A DNA stretch of 64,000 nucleotides from contig WBVU01000018.1 of NCBI GenBank assembly GCA_009192285.1, forward strand, positions 372,001 to 436,000, written 5' to 3'. Positions 1-10,906 of the stretch are shown here, one piece after another; position 1 is the stretch's first letter, and each line of letters opens with the position of its first letter. Under the pieces are notes generated by a model that had not been told where the DNA came from, ran no database searches, and saw only the letters and a program-made list of their open reading frames with translations. Source of the DNA: Morchella semilibera (Eukaryota > Ascomycota > Pezizomycetes > Pezizales > Morchellaceae). Position numbers and translations under genes: made by a program.

Positions 1-2281
1 CTGCCAGAACACACAGTCCAGATCTAACGAACGCCCTAGTTCGGGTAGTTCCTTATAGCCTAGTCCTAGTGACATATATAGCAGATCCTATATCGTCCAT
101 TATCAACGTGTGCTCCCATGACCGTGATCCGAGTTATCTACTGGTGCCTCCGCGATTACGTTGAACTCAGAGACTCCCTGTGGATCTCTGCCCGACCGGT
201 AACATGTTATGCCCGTCTGCTTACCTACTCTCGCGCATCACCTAAATCCACACTCCCGTGTCTAGCCTCCTCCTCCCTAGGCGCTCTACCCCTACCCTAC
301 CATGCCCTGCCCTGCCCTACTAGCCCTACCTGCCCTGCCCTACCCTACCCGTTCCCGCCCCACCCCAATCCACCAACCCTTCCTCAAAACTATATATAGT
401 ACACTTCCACCTCCCCCCCATCCCTCATCCCCTATCCCCCATCCCCCATCCCCATCCTTATCCCCATTCCCATCCCCATGTCCCGTATTTACCACACACT
501 CCACCCCAAGTCCCCTTTCCCTCTGCCATCCCCATCTCCATCTCCCATGATAAAGACTACCCCTAGGCCGGAAATAGACCATACAGGTGTGAAGCCATAT
601 CGAATCCTCGGGAACCAGAGTTAAATGCGGCATTACCCCCCCCGCTACTCCAGGAGGCAGACTGCATTGATCGACCCCATAGCCCCACCCCCACGCCCAA
701 CCATAGCCTCTCATATGAAGCCAGTCCACGGATAACAATCACCGCAAACATGACTCAAGCATCCAGTGGCGAAGACCCTACCCCAAACGGGAACAACACA
801 GTACTTCCTTCCCGTTAAATCTCGCGTTGTATGGCTCTCTCCGCCACAAGCTAGAGTGGTCCAACCTCTAATATACCCCCCCCCACCCCACCCCTCAGGC
901 ATGAGGACCATTACCCTGACACACAAGGACATGTCCCCTCCCAGAGCTAGCCCAGAGCGCCGGCTCGCACCAGTACAACACCTCGTACTCTGACAAGACG
1001 AACCACCGGCGGCGAACCCGTCCCCAAATCATCTCTTGGATTTTAAACCCATTCTCATAGAACACGAAACACTACACCAAACAACACTTCCTCACCCAAC
1101 TCGTCGCAGTGCTCTCGAAGCTAAGGAGATGGCGCTTTAACCATCGAAGACACGCCTAAGGTATAAGACCGGAGGGTGACAAGAGCCTGAAGAACGCCTA
1201 CCTTACAGTCGCATGAACATATAGACCCTCAAGGACTCATCGCAGGCAGAGTGTTCTTTAGTCCCACACATCCGCCCCAGTCACTCCCCCCAATGCGAAC
1301 AAAGCTAGGTTGAGATTGGAAGCATCAGTTCGCAGACAAAAGACTCCCGTGTGCAGGTTCGGAGCATAAAGAGACCCCTGGGTACGTAATGAGGTGCGAG
1401 CGCAGCGGCGAATAGAGGACTCCCTCTGTTTCCGAAATGAGTCCAGCGTAGACGACTAGCTAGTGAGTGAGATAAGTGCCAGAGAAGTCCCCCGAGCACG
1501 AGCGAGGGCGACTCTTGGAGTGTGGTGACTATGTGGTGGAGCAATTGTGGCACCACGTTGCCTCCAGAACTGGTGGAGACGTGGGAGTATGCTTATTCAA
1601 AATTTAATAACCCCGAGAATGTACTTATATTTTTGTAATAAGTAACAGTGAGCGCACTAAGATGCATAAGAAATTTTTATCGCGAACAAGAATACGGCAG
1701 TCTGACCGCCATAGGCACTGCCATATTTAGAACATCATGGTGAGAGCCCACCCAATCTGGCACTGTACCCTGAGACTTGTGAAAATGATTTGTAGACCGC
1801 AAATTAACCTCCAGTCACTGCGCGTGCCAGCAAGGCCTGAGAGGACCTCGCCGAACACGGTGTAATAAATGACATCTGGGACATGCTTGAGCCTCCAAGT
1901 TGAATGAGTACCCTTTCTCTGCTACCTCCCCAGGGGACTGAGTGCTTTTAATTACACCTTCATTCTTTATCCGAGTACGTATCCCCTCCTCCTACACTAC
2001 CTATTCAACTGCGGTACTATCTAATATCTCCTCTAAGGAGAATCCCTGTACGTGCTAACCGACCGAGGTGTACAGTGATTGAAATATCCCTGTGTGATGA
2101 TCCCCAAGCTACACATTGCAGCCCCAATCACCAGCCAAGCCCCAAATGCGAGAACTCAATGCCCTACCCAATCGAGGCCCACAGACAGCATTAAGGCGTT
2201 AAGAAGAAGTGCGCACGAGAGAGGAAAACGTGTATAGGCAATATAAAGCTAGTACAACCCACACTCGTAGAAACTCTTGAA
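1..2281. other. Gene-free left edge, C-rich low complexity
   Basis: I see no convincing gene here. The open frames are short, lack conserved motifs and shift frame often. From about 245 to 550 the + strand is strongly pyrimidine-rich, with CCCTG/CCCTA and CCCCAT-like imperfect repeats; further poly-C tracts lie near 640 and 870. The telomeric CCCTAA repeat is not present as an array. Confidence 0.6.
412..545. repeat. CCCCAT-type imperfect C-rich minisatellite
   Basis: Runs of four to seven C separated by AT, TAT or TT recur from 412 to 480 and more loosely to 545. The complementary strand therefore carries at least six closely spaced G runs of four or more, a sequence type able to form G-quadruplexes. 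Unit length is irregular, about 6-8 bases, so this is low-complexity drift rather than a clean tandem array. Confidence 0.6.
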
Positions 2282-2695
2282 TTATTCCTCCCCATTCAAA
2301 AACCCACCCCACTCCACAAACTCCCACGCCAGCTTCACCGCCGCCTTCAGAATAGAACTCGCGCCTTCCGCAACATATCCACTAACAGCACGCGCCTCCC
2401 GCGTCCCACCTAAGTGGGAGAACCAGCCCCTTGGCGGTGCCATAACTGAACATATACGGTGCTCGAACCACTCCTTTTGCACTACATCCTCCATCTCTCC
2501 TCTAATGGACCATGCTACGCCGACCATGTTCACCTCCCTCATTCTCGACCTCCGGCCCCCTTTAACATGGTCGTAAATCGGACGATCACGCGCGTACTTA
2601 TCTACCAGCCCATACCAGCGTGCTGAAGATGCGCCTACACTACGCAGAGCCCTCTTCGCTTGCCACCACGTGGAGACGCAAGTGCACACTACCAT
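2282..2695 (-). CDS. Possible hypothetical ORF or gene remnant (137 aa)
   Basis: This is the longest open frame in the left 4 kb: 137 codons on the minus strand from an ATG to a stop at 2282. The product is mixed in composition, with several W and charged residues and no low-complexity runs, which is somewhat more protein-like than its neighbours. I recognise no family, domain, signal peptide or membrane segment. It could be the last exon of a longer gene, a decayed remnant or chance. No promoter or intron evidence supports it. Confidence 0.25.
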   Translation of the reverse strand: MVVCTCVSTWWQAKRALRSVGASSARWYGLVDKYARDRPIYDHVKGGRRSRMREVNMVGVAWSIRGEMEDVVQKEWFEHRICSVMAPPRGWFSHLGGTREARAVSGYVAEGASSILKAAVKLAWEFVEWGGFLNGEE

Positions 2696-4543
2696 TCGTA
2701 CACATGCCTGCCAGTGCCAAACTCGCTTGAGAGTGCGCGGGCGTACTCAGCGGCTCTATGCGCTGTGGCGTACAAGCTCATAAGTTTACTGGCGACAGAA
2801 ACAGGCTGTAGCAAGGCTATATTGATAGTGAGTTCACGCGCACAGCTGTCTGAAGAGTCCTTTTCCGCGTAAGCCCCACCTGCGAACCGGGCTTCCTCGT
2901 AGGGGTGCTAATGTGAAGAAGGTACACACAATGTCGGATAGTAAGAAGTCGACAGTTGGTGAGATACTCCACCGCAGGGGGATCCCCGATCGAGAGCGTT
3001 ATTAGTGTAAATATAGAGTTGTGAGTTGCTGCGCGCCCGAGATCCAGTGATAAGCTAGCCCCGAAGGACTCGAGCCGAGGCTGGCGCGGCCCGTTACAGG
3101 ATTGGGCTGTAGAAGCTCGTGCGAGCGATTTCCCGATGCTGCTCTGTGCGAGGTCCGTGGCGGCCACACTTTGGGTATTCGAGCCGAAATGTGAGGAGTA
3201 GAGTGATATCGGAAGGATACGGTTAGCAGGACTCCAGAGTGTTACGTCGCATCATGAAGTTCGCGTCAGAAGCAAATATGTTGTGTTTCTCAGTGTGTGA
3301 TGAGCGCCAAAAGAGAGCCCGGTCGTATATCGCTCTCTAACTATTTGGAGAGGGAGTTGTCGAAGCAGTGATGTGTGCCTGGCTGTGCGATATGTCGAAG
3401 CCATGATTCGAAGCGTCATTATGATAGATGACGGAGTGCAATGCGAAATGTGCAGTGATGAACCAGCTCGACGAGTGAGCTTTGCCCTTTCTTAACATGC
3501 CTGTTAGCAGTGGCTTGCAGCTACAAATTCTTAGCTCTGGAGATAATCGAGGTTTGGTAGTATATAAGTGTGTCGAGGCTTGATGGGGCGATAGCGAGGC
3601 GAGGGATCCCCGTGAACCAGCATTCCTCGACCTAATAAACACATTACATTGAATATGCCTGACAGGCATCCGCGCGCACTCTCTGCGGCGATATGTGCTA
3701 GGGTGTCGCAGGCCGATACGGGTTTAGCACGGTGGAATTATGTATGTCTACCGCCAAAATTTCCAAACTGGTGCATATAGTAATGTAAAAGTGAGTGAGT
3801 GTAAGGTATTCTACATAAGCTCTCTGGAATGGAGTTCTGATTGTTTGGCGGCGTGTGAGGCTAACTAAGGTGTTAACTGAAAGTGCTTCTGAGGACATTA
3901 GACGCTTCATCTAAGATGGTTGTTAATGCAATTGATGGGAATCAGAGGGTATACACGTAGTCGTGGTAATGGGCCAACTAGGAAAGGTAAGTGCTTGTGA
4001 AGAAATGAATAAAAGGTTACGAATCTTCCGAGACAACATGAGCTACAATATAGTCGATCTACCATGGCGACATTACCGACTATTAAACCCAAACAGCTGA
4101 CTATATTGATTTGTTTTTAGAGGTGACTCAACAGGACAGAGATTAAGAAGGCGTGGAGTTAAGCAGGTCACGATGCAGATGATTAGTATTTCCTCGGCAC
4201 CTATGGCATAGGTGTCAATGACTTTTTAGTTGAGGACGACGCATGCTTCCTCGACGGACATATTGTCATCCCCGAAGATGTCCCGGAAGATCATACCCGG
4301 GATGCCCCTCAGGACGCGCTCACTCTGCGAGAACAAAGATCAACCAACACAAAGCCGACCCAATCACATGGTGTTAGCAAGACAACAATCTTAAACCCGA
4401 CCAACACCACCACATAAACAAAACACTATCCCACAATATACACGAGTCAATAATAATAAAAATAAAATTGTAAATACGAGGTATACGAGGATATAGAGAG
4501 ACCCACGGAAACCTAATGCGTGAGCGTCAACAGAGAGAGGAGA
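2696..4543. other. Gene-free stretch
   Basis: No gene is recognised. The region is AT-richer than the first kilobase, with many short frames. A minus-strand open segment at about 4215-4325 ends in a stop and reads like a protein end (about 35 codons), but has no visible upstream exon. It may be a gene fragment. Confidence 0.5.
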
Positions 4544-5189
4544 CTAGTCGGACACAATAGTGATTCGCGCCCAGAGAGAGAGCAACGGCTCCGGCCCCTT
4601 CAGCATATACTCCGTAACAACCACCTTCCAGTCATACCCAAACCTGACCAGCTCGTCCTCAAAAAAGTCCAAAAATGCCCTCTGATACCTATCCCCCATT
4701 ATATATCAGCGCCGCCAGAACCAACTCGAACACACACACACACATATATATAGAGAGGGAGAGGAAGGAGCACTCACTCGCGCATCGACAAAAAGTCCCT
4801 CCAGTCATGCCTGCTGATCTCGCCGGGCGCATCCACCCACGGCTCCAGGTGGCGTATCTCCTCCTCATACATTCCGTTCAGCGTCGCCGCATCCGCACCG
4901 AGTAGATATGCCGACCCCAGTGCCTACCACACACACACACGCAATCAGCTCTCTCTCCCTCCCTCTCCCCTCACAGGTACGGCAAACTCACATGCGGCAG
5001 ATGGTTATGGAACCTCAGCCCCGAGTACAGCACCGAGTAATTCTGGTGGTTCGCGCGCAGCAGGTGCTTCAGCGTGCGGTCCCGCTTCTCGGGCGAGGTC
5101 TCGTAGTCGACGGGCTCGACCGGGGGAAGACCCGTGTACGGCGCCTGCTCGCTGGGGGTTATGTCACTGGTTGATACCACGGCGCCCAT
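4544..5189 (-). CDS. Questin oxidase-like protein (DUF4243 family), truncated
   Basis: Three exons by my reading: 5189-4992, 4923-4778 and 4688-4544, giving 162 aa. The introns have clean GTGAGT donors; the second holds an (AC)n/(TA)n microsatellite. The N-terminal half carries the family-type stretch ANHQNYSVLY...LRFHNHLPH, followed by GSAYLLGAD, a YEEE...HLEPW segment and FLDFFEDEL. Family members such as questin oxidase act as Baeyer-Villiger-type oxygenases in fungal anthraquinone pathways, but most homologues are uncharacterised and usually about 400 aa or longer. Here the frame stops after EPLLSLW, where homologues continue through the second half with further conserved histidines. So this is a 3'-truncated gene, or the remaining exons are missed. 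It is divergent from COX17, with 325 bp between the starts. No cluster partner genes are present, so a biosynthetic role is unproven. Confidence 0.6.
4731..4752. repeat. (AC)n(TA)n microsatellite
   Basis: A short dinucleotide run, AC repeats followed by TA repeats. It lies inside the second intron of the questin-oxidase-like gene, close to the donor side. Confidence 0.8.
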
Positions 5190-5514
5190 TGCTATGTAGA
5201 TAATATATGTATATGTTTTATACTAGTAGTAGGCGAAATCGGGTTTGTGAGGAAATATAGAGCCGATAAGCTACCCAGACTCGGGATCGAGGGCAATGCT
5301 GCTAGTACAAATAGCTGTTAATTAGTAGAGGGGTATGAGGTCATGGTGTTACCCGGAACGCCGGGATGTTCCGCTGACAAATTGTGAGCAGACATTCGAT
5401 TTCCACCGCCTCCCCGTCCGTCCCCGCCCATTCAGACACACAGACGGCACACCTCACTTCACTTCACTTCTATATTACAAGAAATATACACCACCACCAC
5501 CACCACCACTGCCA

Positions 5515-5897
5515 ATGTCGTCGTCCACCCGCACCGTCCCTCCCACTGGTGCGTCCCCCACCTCTTCTCCGACCTCTAGCTAAGCTAACCTGCTCTCACA
5601 GCCCAAACCAGTGACGCTCCAGGTACCACCACCCACTCACCCACCCACCCTACCGCCCAATCCTCCCGCTCATGCCCGAGCTAACATAAGCCCCTCCTCC
5701 CCCCCGCAAATAAAAAACCAACAGAGAATGTAGTCCTCAAGCCGACTGCCAGCGGGCCAAAGCCCTGCTGCGTGTGCAAGGACGAGAAGGCGTCGCGCGA
5801 CGAGTGCATGCTCTTCAGTGACAAGGGCGAGGCGCAGTGTCTCGACAAGATCGCGGCGTATAAGGCCTGTATGGCGGGCTTTGGATTCAAGATCTAG
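5515..5897 (+). CDS. COX17: Cytochrome c oxidase copper chaperone Cox17
   Basis: Exons 5515-5548, 5602-5622 and 5725-5897 encode about 75 aa. The last exon holds the diagnostic KPCCVCKDEK copper-binding CC pair, then a coiled-coil-helix-coiled-coil-helix fold with twin CX9C cysteines (C-V-C..., DECM, QCLDKIAAYKAC) and the usual C-terminal MAGFGFK. Cox17 works in the mitochondrial intermembrane space and passes Cu(I) to Sco1 and Cox11 for cytochrome c oxidase assembly; CHCH proteins enter through the Mia40 relay, so there is no cleaved presequence and none is seen. The middle exon is only 21 nt. The start is the first ATG that splices in frame. It is divergent from the questin-like gene and convergent with ALG6, whose stop lies 272 bp downstream. 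Confidence 0.92.
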
Positions 5898-6169
5898 ATG
5901 AGAGGGGATGGGGAACGAGGCGTGTAAAAATGTATGATATGGGTAGCTAGCTACATGTATAGATGGATGGATGGATGGACGGTATCGGTAGATTAGAGCA
6001 ATGGACAAAAGGTCTCTTCTCAATTTCTCGGTTGAGTAGCAAGCCGGGCTGGTTGGGTATGGGTGTGGGTCAATGATCAATGGGTATTCATTTTAAATAA
6101 GCAATCAAGCTCTAACTACAACTATACTACTACAAAAAGTAAGAATGAAAAATAAAAAAATTGCATCTC
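5898..6169. other. Convergent intergenic gap COX17/ALG6
   Basis: This short gap holds both 3' ends. It contains one TACATGTA palindrome (5952), a (GATG)n run near 5960-5980 and A-rich DNA near 6120-6160 that could serve polyadenylation of both transcripts. Confidence 0.5.
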
Positions 6170-8039
6170 TTACTCACTCTTCACCTTACACCTCTTGCTC
6201 TCCCCCCACAACCTCACCAGCACCCACAACCACGCAATCCCAAACGCTCCAAAACACACCTCGACCCCCGCTACAACCCACAAGTCCGGTAACCGCTGCA
6301 CCTTCCCCACCACAGCCTCCGCCACATGCAGCCCCACCACCGCTGCATAGCTCCCCACATGCACAACCTTCCCCACCCAGCCCCTCGGCAGATGCCTAAA
6401 CGAGCCCATCAGCCACGCATACAGTAGCGTCAGCACGCCGTACTGCAGCGTGAGCCCGTCGCGTTGTAGAAGCGGCCACATGCTGAACATGGCCATGTTG
6501 TTCACCCAGCTGATCCATGTTAGGACGTCCTTATCGAGCGTGCCGGCGAGATGCAGCGTCAGTGGCATGAGTGGCAGTAGGACACTCTTCTCGTGCACTT
6601 GGAAGGAGAACATATAGAAGCCCCATGCGCAGGCGGAGAGCGCAAGCGGGAGGAGGCGCTTTGAGGGGTTGAGAAAGACGATGATGCATGGCGGGAGGAT
6701 TGCGAGGAGTGTTGCGAGGAGCCTGGTAGAGCTTATGTTAGAAAATTGAACCGCCACATGGGGTCCAGGCGGTGGTGGGATACTTACGATACTTTCTGGA
6801 GCAGGCTCGAGTCAAACCGTTCACGGAACTTGATGGCAACGTTTGCCGCACACCAGAAGTTGGCGACTTTATCCTCCCAGAGGCCTCGCGCGAACGGGAA
6901 CACCCTATACAGACACTGGCCCACCTGCTCCGTCCCACCAAACACCACCAGCGGTGCAAACACCAGCGCAAACGAGACGACCACCGTCGCTCCTAGTAGC
7001 ACCAAACGCAGGATATTAATCCTTGGGAACACACACAGGCCGAGCAGGTATGCAAACACCACGGGGGCGTAGTACAGTGCCATCTGCTTGAACGAAAGCG
7101 CGAGCACGAAGAAGAATGAGCCCCAGTAGATGTGGTCCGTGAGGAAGCAGTCGAGGGCCGAGACGGCCAGGCCGAGCATGACGCTGTTGTACTGGAAGTG
7201 ACCATTGTCGATGATCATGAGTGCAGGCTGGAGGAGAATTGCGGCGAGCGCACAGGCCTTGTCGTATTTGCTCATCGAAGACTGGGTTCCGTGGAGACGT
7301 ACGAAGATCACGACGGCGGGTACGTACAAGAGGAAGTCGGAGACGAGGACTGTCGCACGCATGTATGTCTTGAGCGAGGGGTCATCGCTACCACGCGAGG
7401 TGTGCAGTGCGAACCAGTCGGGGTTGATACGGTCACCGCTGCAGTCCATTAGCTACAAGCTACAATAAACATAACTATACAAATACTATCCACTCTGGAG
7501 GAAATGAAGGGTCCGCACGAACATTACACCCAGAACCCACGAGTGGTAGGCCGTCAATGGTGGGTAGTCCAGCCCCCACCACTCGAGCTCATGCCAATAC
7601 CACTCCCGCACCGGAAGGTGCTTTGTAATCTCCATCCAGTGCCTCTGGGCCTCGAAATCACCATGCATTGGCGGTGTGGCCATCCCTAATCCATCACCAC
7701 CATCATCCAGAGCTATCAGCAAACCAGTTCCTACCCACCTGTACTAACAACACTCCAGACAAGACAAGCCCATGAACGACATGACATACCAGAATAAGGA
7801 CCCAAGCCCACCGCCCACCGCACCAGCAGCACCACCATGAGCAGTACTGGTAGTACGAGCCATTGAGACGACGCCGAACGCAGTGGATGTAGGAACGACG
7901 CGAGCGGGAAAGGAAGTGCCGGGAGTGAGAAGGAGACTGAGCGCGTGGGCTTTTTCTTTTTCTTATTTGGAGACTTTGGGGCAGTCTGTTGCTGATGCTG
8001 TTGTAGCTGTTGTTGTTGTTGTAGTGGTGGTATCGGCAT
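6170..8039 (-). CDS. ALG6: Dolichyl-P-Glc:Man9GlcNAc2-PP-dolichol alpha-1,3-glucosyltransferase
   Basis: Four exons, 8039-7790, 7685-7528, 7452-6788 and 6722-6170, give 541 aa, the normal length for the family. Alg6 adds the first glucose to the lipid-linked Man9 oligosaccharide in the ER lumen, using dolichyl-phosphate glucose. Diagnostic segments are [19 protein letters not shown] after the first transmembrane helix, [39 protein letters not shown] and [17 protein letters not shown], with about ten hydrophobic helices between them. ALG8, the sister enzyme, differs in these blocks. The N-terminus before helix 1 is Q-rich, then lysine-rich (PNKKKKK), then S/R-rich. This cytosolic tail looks low-complexity and variable. 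The start is the only ATG in the open frame next to this tail. Confidence 0.93.
7985..8030. repeat. CAA/CAG triplet run (polyQ in ALG6)
   Basis: On the minus strand a CAA/CAG-rich triplet tract encodes the glutamine-rich stretch right after the ALG6 start. It lies in coding DNA, so length changes would be in frame. Confidence 0.8.
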
Positions 8040-9349
8040 TATTGATATATATATTGAAGATAGATCTAGAACCAAGAGGTAAGTAAGTGAGGTGTAGAGC
8101 AAGCTGGTCTCTTTTGTCTCTCCTCGCTTGAGATTCGTGTGCCAAGTCTCAATGATCTCCATTGGGGGGGCACATTGACAGGGATTGTACAGAGCCGCAC
8201 AGCCGAGTGAGCGTCCGTGACGATGTAGAACCACTGACGTTGAGAATGATTGTAATGGGTCCATTTCTGTTGGCTGGGGGGGAGTGAAGAGAGATCGAGA
8301 GATTTGGTATTCTGGGAGAGGGGGAGCAAATCATTGTCCCCTATTTGAGACCCCCAAAGCTCATATGTGGACTAAAACTGAGTCGAGTGATACCCCATGA
8401 CTACCAGATAGTGCGCCCTTCCCAAGCCAACTCAACCCCCGCGGGCCATGGCCAATTGATACGATACATCACTCGGTGACCACAACCACAACCACAACCA
8501 CAACCCACAATCCACAATCCACAACCCACAACCCACAACCACTAATTCATACGACCCCATGCCCCCTCCCCTCACTCCCCCCCCCCCCAATTGACACGCC
8601 AGAAACCACGTATGTACGATATCTACACTTGCTCTGCATGATTGGAAACAACATGTAGATGGGAGGGGGGACGGGGGGCGTGTAGATCTAGAGTTACATG
8701 TAGTAGGTATTATGTTCGATGTTAGCCTGTAGAGTAATACATGTTATTTATGCCGAACACTTCACTCGAGCTTAAGACACCACCACGACCACGACCACCA
8801 TCATCATTCATCATGCACACCCGCATATACGAGTTGTTTATGTAGCTAGTCATCCCACCTCCTCCTCCTCCCTCTCCCAGCAGGCAGCCCACACACAGCC
8901 CAATCGATCAATCGTAGGAGAGCGTCCCCTACTAAGCCCGTCTTGGGTAAACCGGCCATGAGGTACGGGCTAAAACCTTAGTTAGAGGAATTAGGGAGTA
9001 GGGTCAGGGCATCGGATGTTGCCGTCGTGTAATCAAAAAGTTGGTGACTTTTTTTCAGAAAGAGAGGGTGGGATCTATCTAGCTTAGGTCTTGCGTCCCT
9101 CCTTCGCCTTGCATCTCTACTCTAACTCACGAAGACGAAGACCGACGAGAAAGGTGCTGCTTGTACTTACTTGTACTTGTCTACACCCTACATCCAATAT
9201 CTACTTGGCTCGGGAAACAAATATACTTCCTACTACTTAGGAAGCACACACACATACACTCGAGCACCACTTACCTCATAGCTCTACAGCAGAGCAGCTC
9301 GATCCTCATCGATCAAGCACAATAATACCCACCTCGATACAACCTCATC
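8040..9349. other. Divergent intergenic region ALG6 / Cys-rich orphan
   Basis: It holds the promoters of ALG6 (leftward) and the 9350 gene (rightward). Contents are a pyrimidine-rich (ACAACC)n tract at 8477-8542, a poly-C run near 8577, two TACATGTA-type palindromes (8651 lacks the first T, 8695 is exact), and a CACACACAT-rich leader just before 9350. No gene is seen. Confidence 0.55.
8477..8542. repeat. (ACAACC)n / (ACCCACA)n simple repeat
   Basis: ACAACC units repeat from 8477, then change to ACCCACA/ATCCACA units. Ten or so imperfect units are visible in all. It is non-coding. Confidence 0.8.
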
Positions 9350-9721
9350 ATGGCTCAAAGCTCCAACCTCGTAGCCCCTCCACCTTCGCCGCCGCCGCCT
9401 CGTAAGCGCCGCCTCGACGACACAGCTCACCACCCCGCGAAGCTACGCAAGCGGCCCACCTCTGCCCCTCAACCAGACAACAACAACCTGAAGGAGCAGG
9501 TGCAGATCGCGTCGGCGGCACTGCCGATGATGCGGTGCCATGTGTGCTCGCGCGCGCAGAGCGTCGGCTTCGGGACTATCACGATGTGCGGCGCGTGCAA
9601 GAAAGGTACGTGCTACGTGTGCACGAGGAGGTGCGATGCCTGCGCGGAGACAGTGTGCTCGGGGTGCTGCGAGGAGAGGGGGGTCCAGTGCTTTTGTGGG
9701 AGGTGTGGGATGGGGGTGTAG
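9350..9721 (+). CDS. Small cysteine-rich putative zinc-binding protein (123 aa)
   Basis: Single exon, 123 aa, with an ATG in good context after a typical leader. Residues 1-60 are Pro/Lys/Arg-rich and disordered-looking, with a basic KRR/RKR patch suited to nuclear import. Residues 62-120 hold 14 cysteines in close CxxC-like pairs: CHVC, CGAC, CYVC, CDAC, CSGCC and CFCGRC. This spacing suggests two or three zinc sites, perhaps RING- or treble-clef-like, but lacks the histidine of a classical RING. I do not recognise a named family. A GTACGT inside the frame at about 9606 could be mistaken for a splice donor, but the cysteine module continues through it, so no intron is needed. Confidence 0.7.
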   Translation: MAQSSNLVAPPPSPPPPRKRRLDDTAHHPAKLRKRPTSAPQPDNNNLKEQVQIASAALPMMRCHVCSRAQSVGFGTITMCGACKKGTCYVCTRRCDACAETVCSGCCEERGVQCFCGRCGMGV

Positions 9722-10678
9722 AAGTCGTGGAGAGGAGGGGGGAATGGGGGGTTTATTTTTTTTGTTTTTTGCTGGAGAGAAATGGATTCTCTTTTTTTCT
9801 TTTCTTCTTCTTTTCTTTTTCTCTTCTTGCTTCGGGTTTGGGTGCTCTGTGGGACTTTTTTTGTTTTTTTTTTGTTGTTTGTAATCTTTACCAGGTCATA
9901 CATGTACCTTCTAGCTCTTCTTTTCACTGAGCTCATCTTCATCTTCGACGTCCTCTAAATAACATACACGCGCTTCCCGTGGCCATAGGCATTGGGGTAG
10001 ACATAAAATTAATAATAACTCAATTGCAGCAGATACGAGTGCCCAGATGTGACACACACTTAAGCTTTCGCATACAGCAGAGCCGCAACCAACATGCTAA
10101 TATACAGGGTTAGGTTTAGTTAGGTACGTGGTAGCTTCCTCTTTTTAATTTTACCGGCTCCTTCCTTTCTCGAATCATCTTGACTCATTCCACAGAAAGG
10201 GAGGGGGTATGGTAAAGCTTACTTTACTCGTCAAGTTAAAATCTCTTCGGCTATGTGTAATGTATGTGCTCTGCTCCGCTCCAGAGGGAAGATAAGCATC
10301 TACATGATGTAGCATGCATGTAGCGAATACGCGGCCGGTAGGGCTGCCAATATATCGGGAGAATACTGAGAATTCTGGATAACGTACATTCCCACAGGTA
10401 GGCCTGATTATTAAACTTAGCCTTTTATCTAGTGGTACACATTACTTTCCACCTTCAAGACCACAGACTTGGGTGTTCTGGCTTGCGTGGGCCTGTTACG
10501 TACGTCAAGCTAGCCATGTAAGTACATGGCTATACGGAATGATGACTCGAATGTCGACGGAGATGATGATGTTGTTGAGACCAGGGACTGGGACGGGGAC
10601 GGGGATGGGGATGGGGTAAGTTACTGTACAGTCTGTCTGCCTCGTGGGGAAATATAGAGCTTGAGCTTGGAGGGGCCG
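9722..10678. other. Intergenic, no gene
   Basis: The first 200 bases are T-rich and contain the 3' end of the Cys-rich gene, with a TACATGTA at 9899. A G-rich tract at 10584-10616 (six runs of three or four G) sits about 65 bp before the TATA box at 10679. Nothing else is recognised. Confidence 0.5.
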
Positions 10679-10686
10679 GTATATAA
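10679..10686 (+). promoter_or_regulatory. TATA box
   Basis: TATATAAG with GC-rich flanks is a near-consensus TATA element on the + strand. The likely transcribed gene is the small ORF starting at 10907. The in-frame ATG at 10661 lies upstream of this element and is therefore an unlikely start. Confidence 0.55.
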
Positions 10687-10906
10687 GGGCAGCCCAAGGA
10701 GCACCATGAGCTCCAGAATCGAAGCTACAAGCTACAGCTCCACAAAACAGTCCAATACAAACGCTTTTTTCGAGACATTCTCCTCAAACCCCAATCTCAC
10801 ACTCAATCTCAAGCTCAAGCCCAAATACCATACCGCTGCTCTCCCCAGCCCAAGCATCCGGCCTCAAGACTCCCCACTATACTACATAAAGACCCAGCGC
10901 CCTGCA

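Noticed and set aside
1-600. Telomeric repeats at the left edge
   Set aside because: The C-rich DNA has CCCTG/CCCTA and CCCCAT units, not a CCCTAA array.
10661-10906. Longer form of the small Lys-rich protein from ATG 10661
   Set aside because: A near-consensus TATA box lies at 10679, inside the proposed coding region, so this ATG is unlikely to be transcribed.
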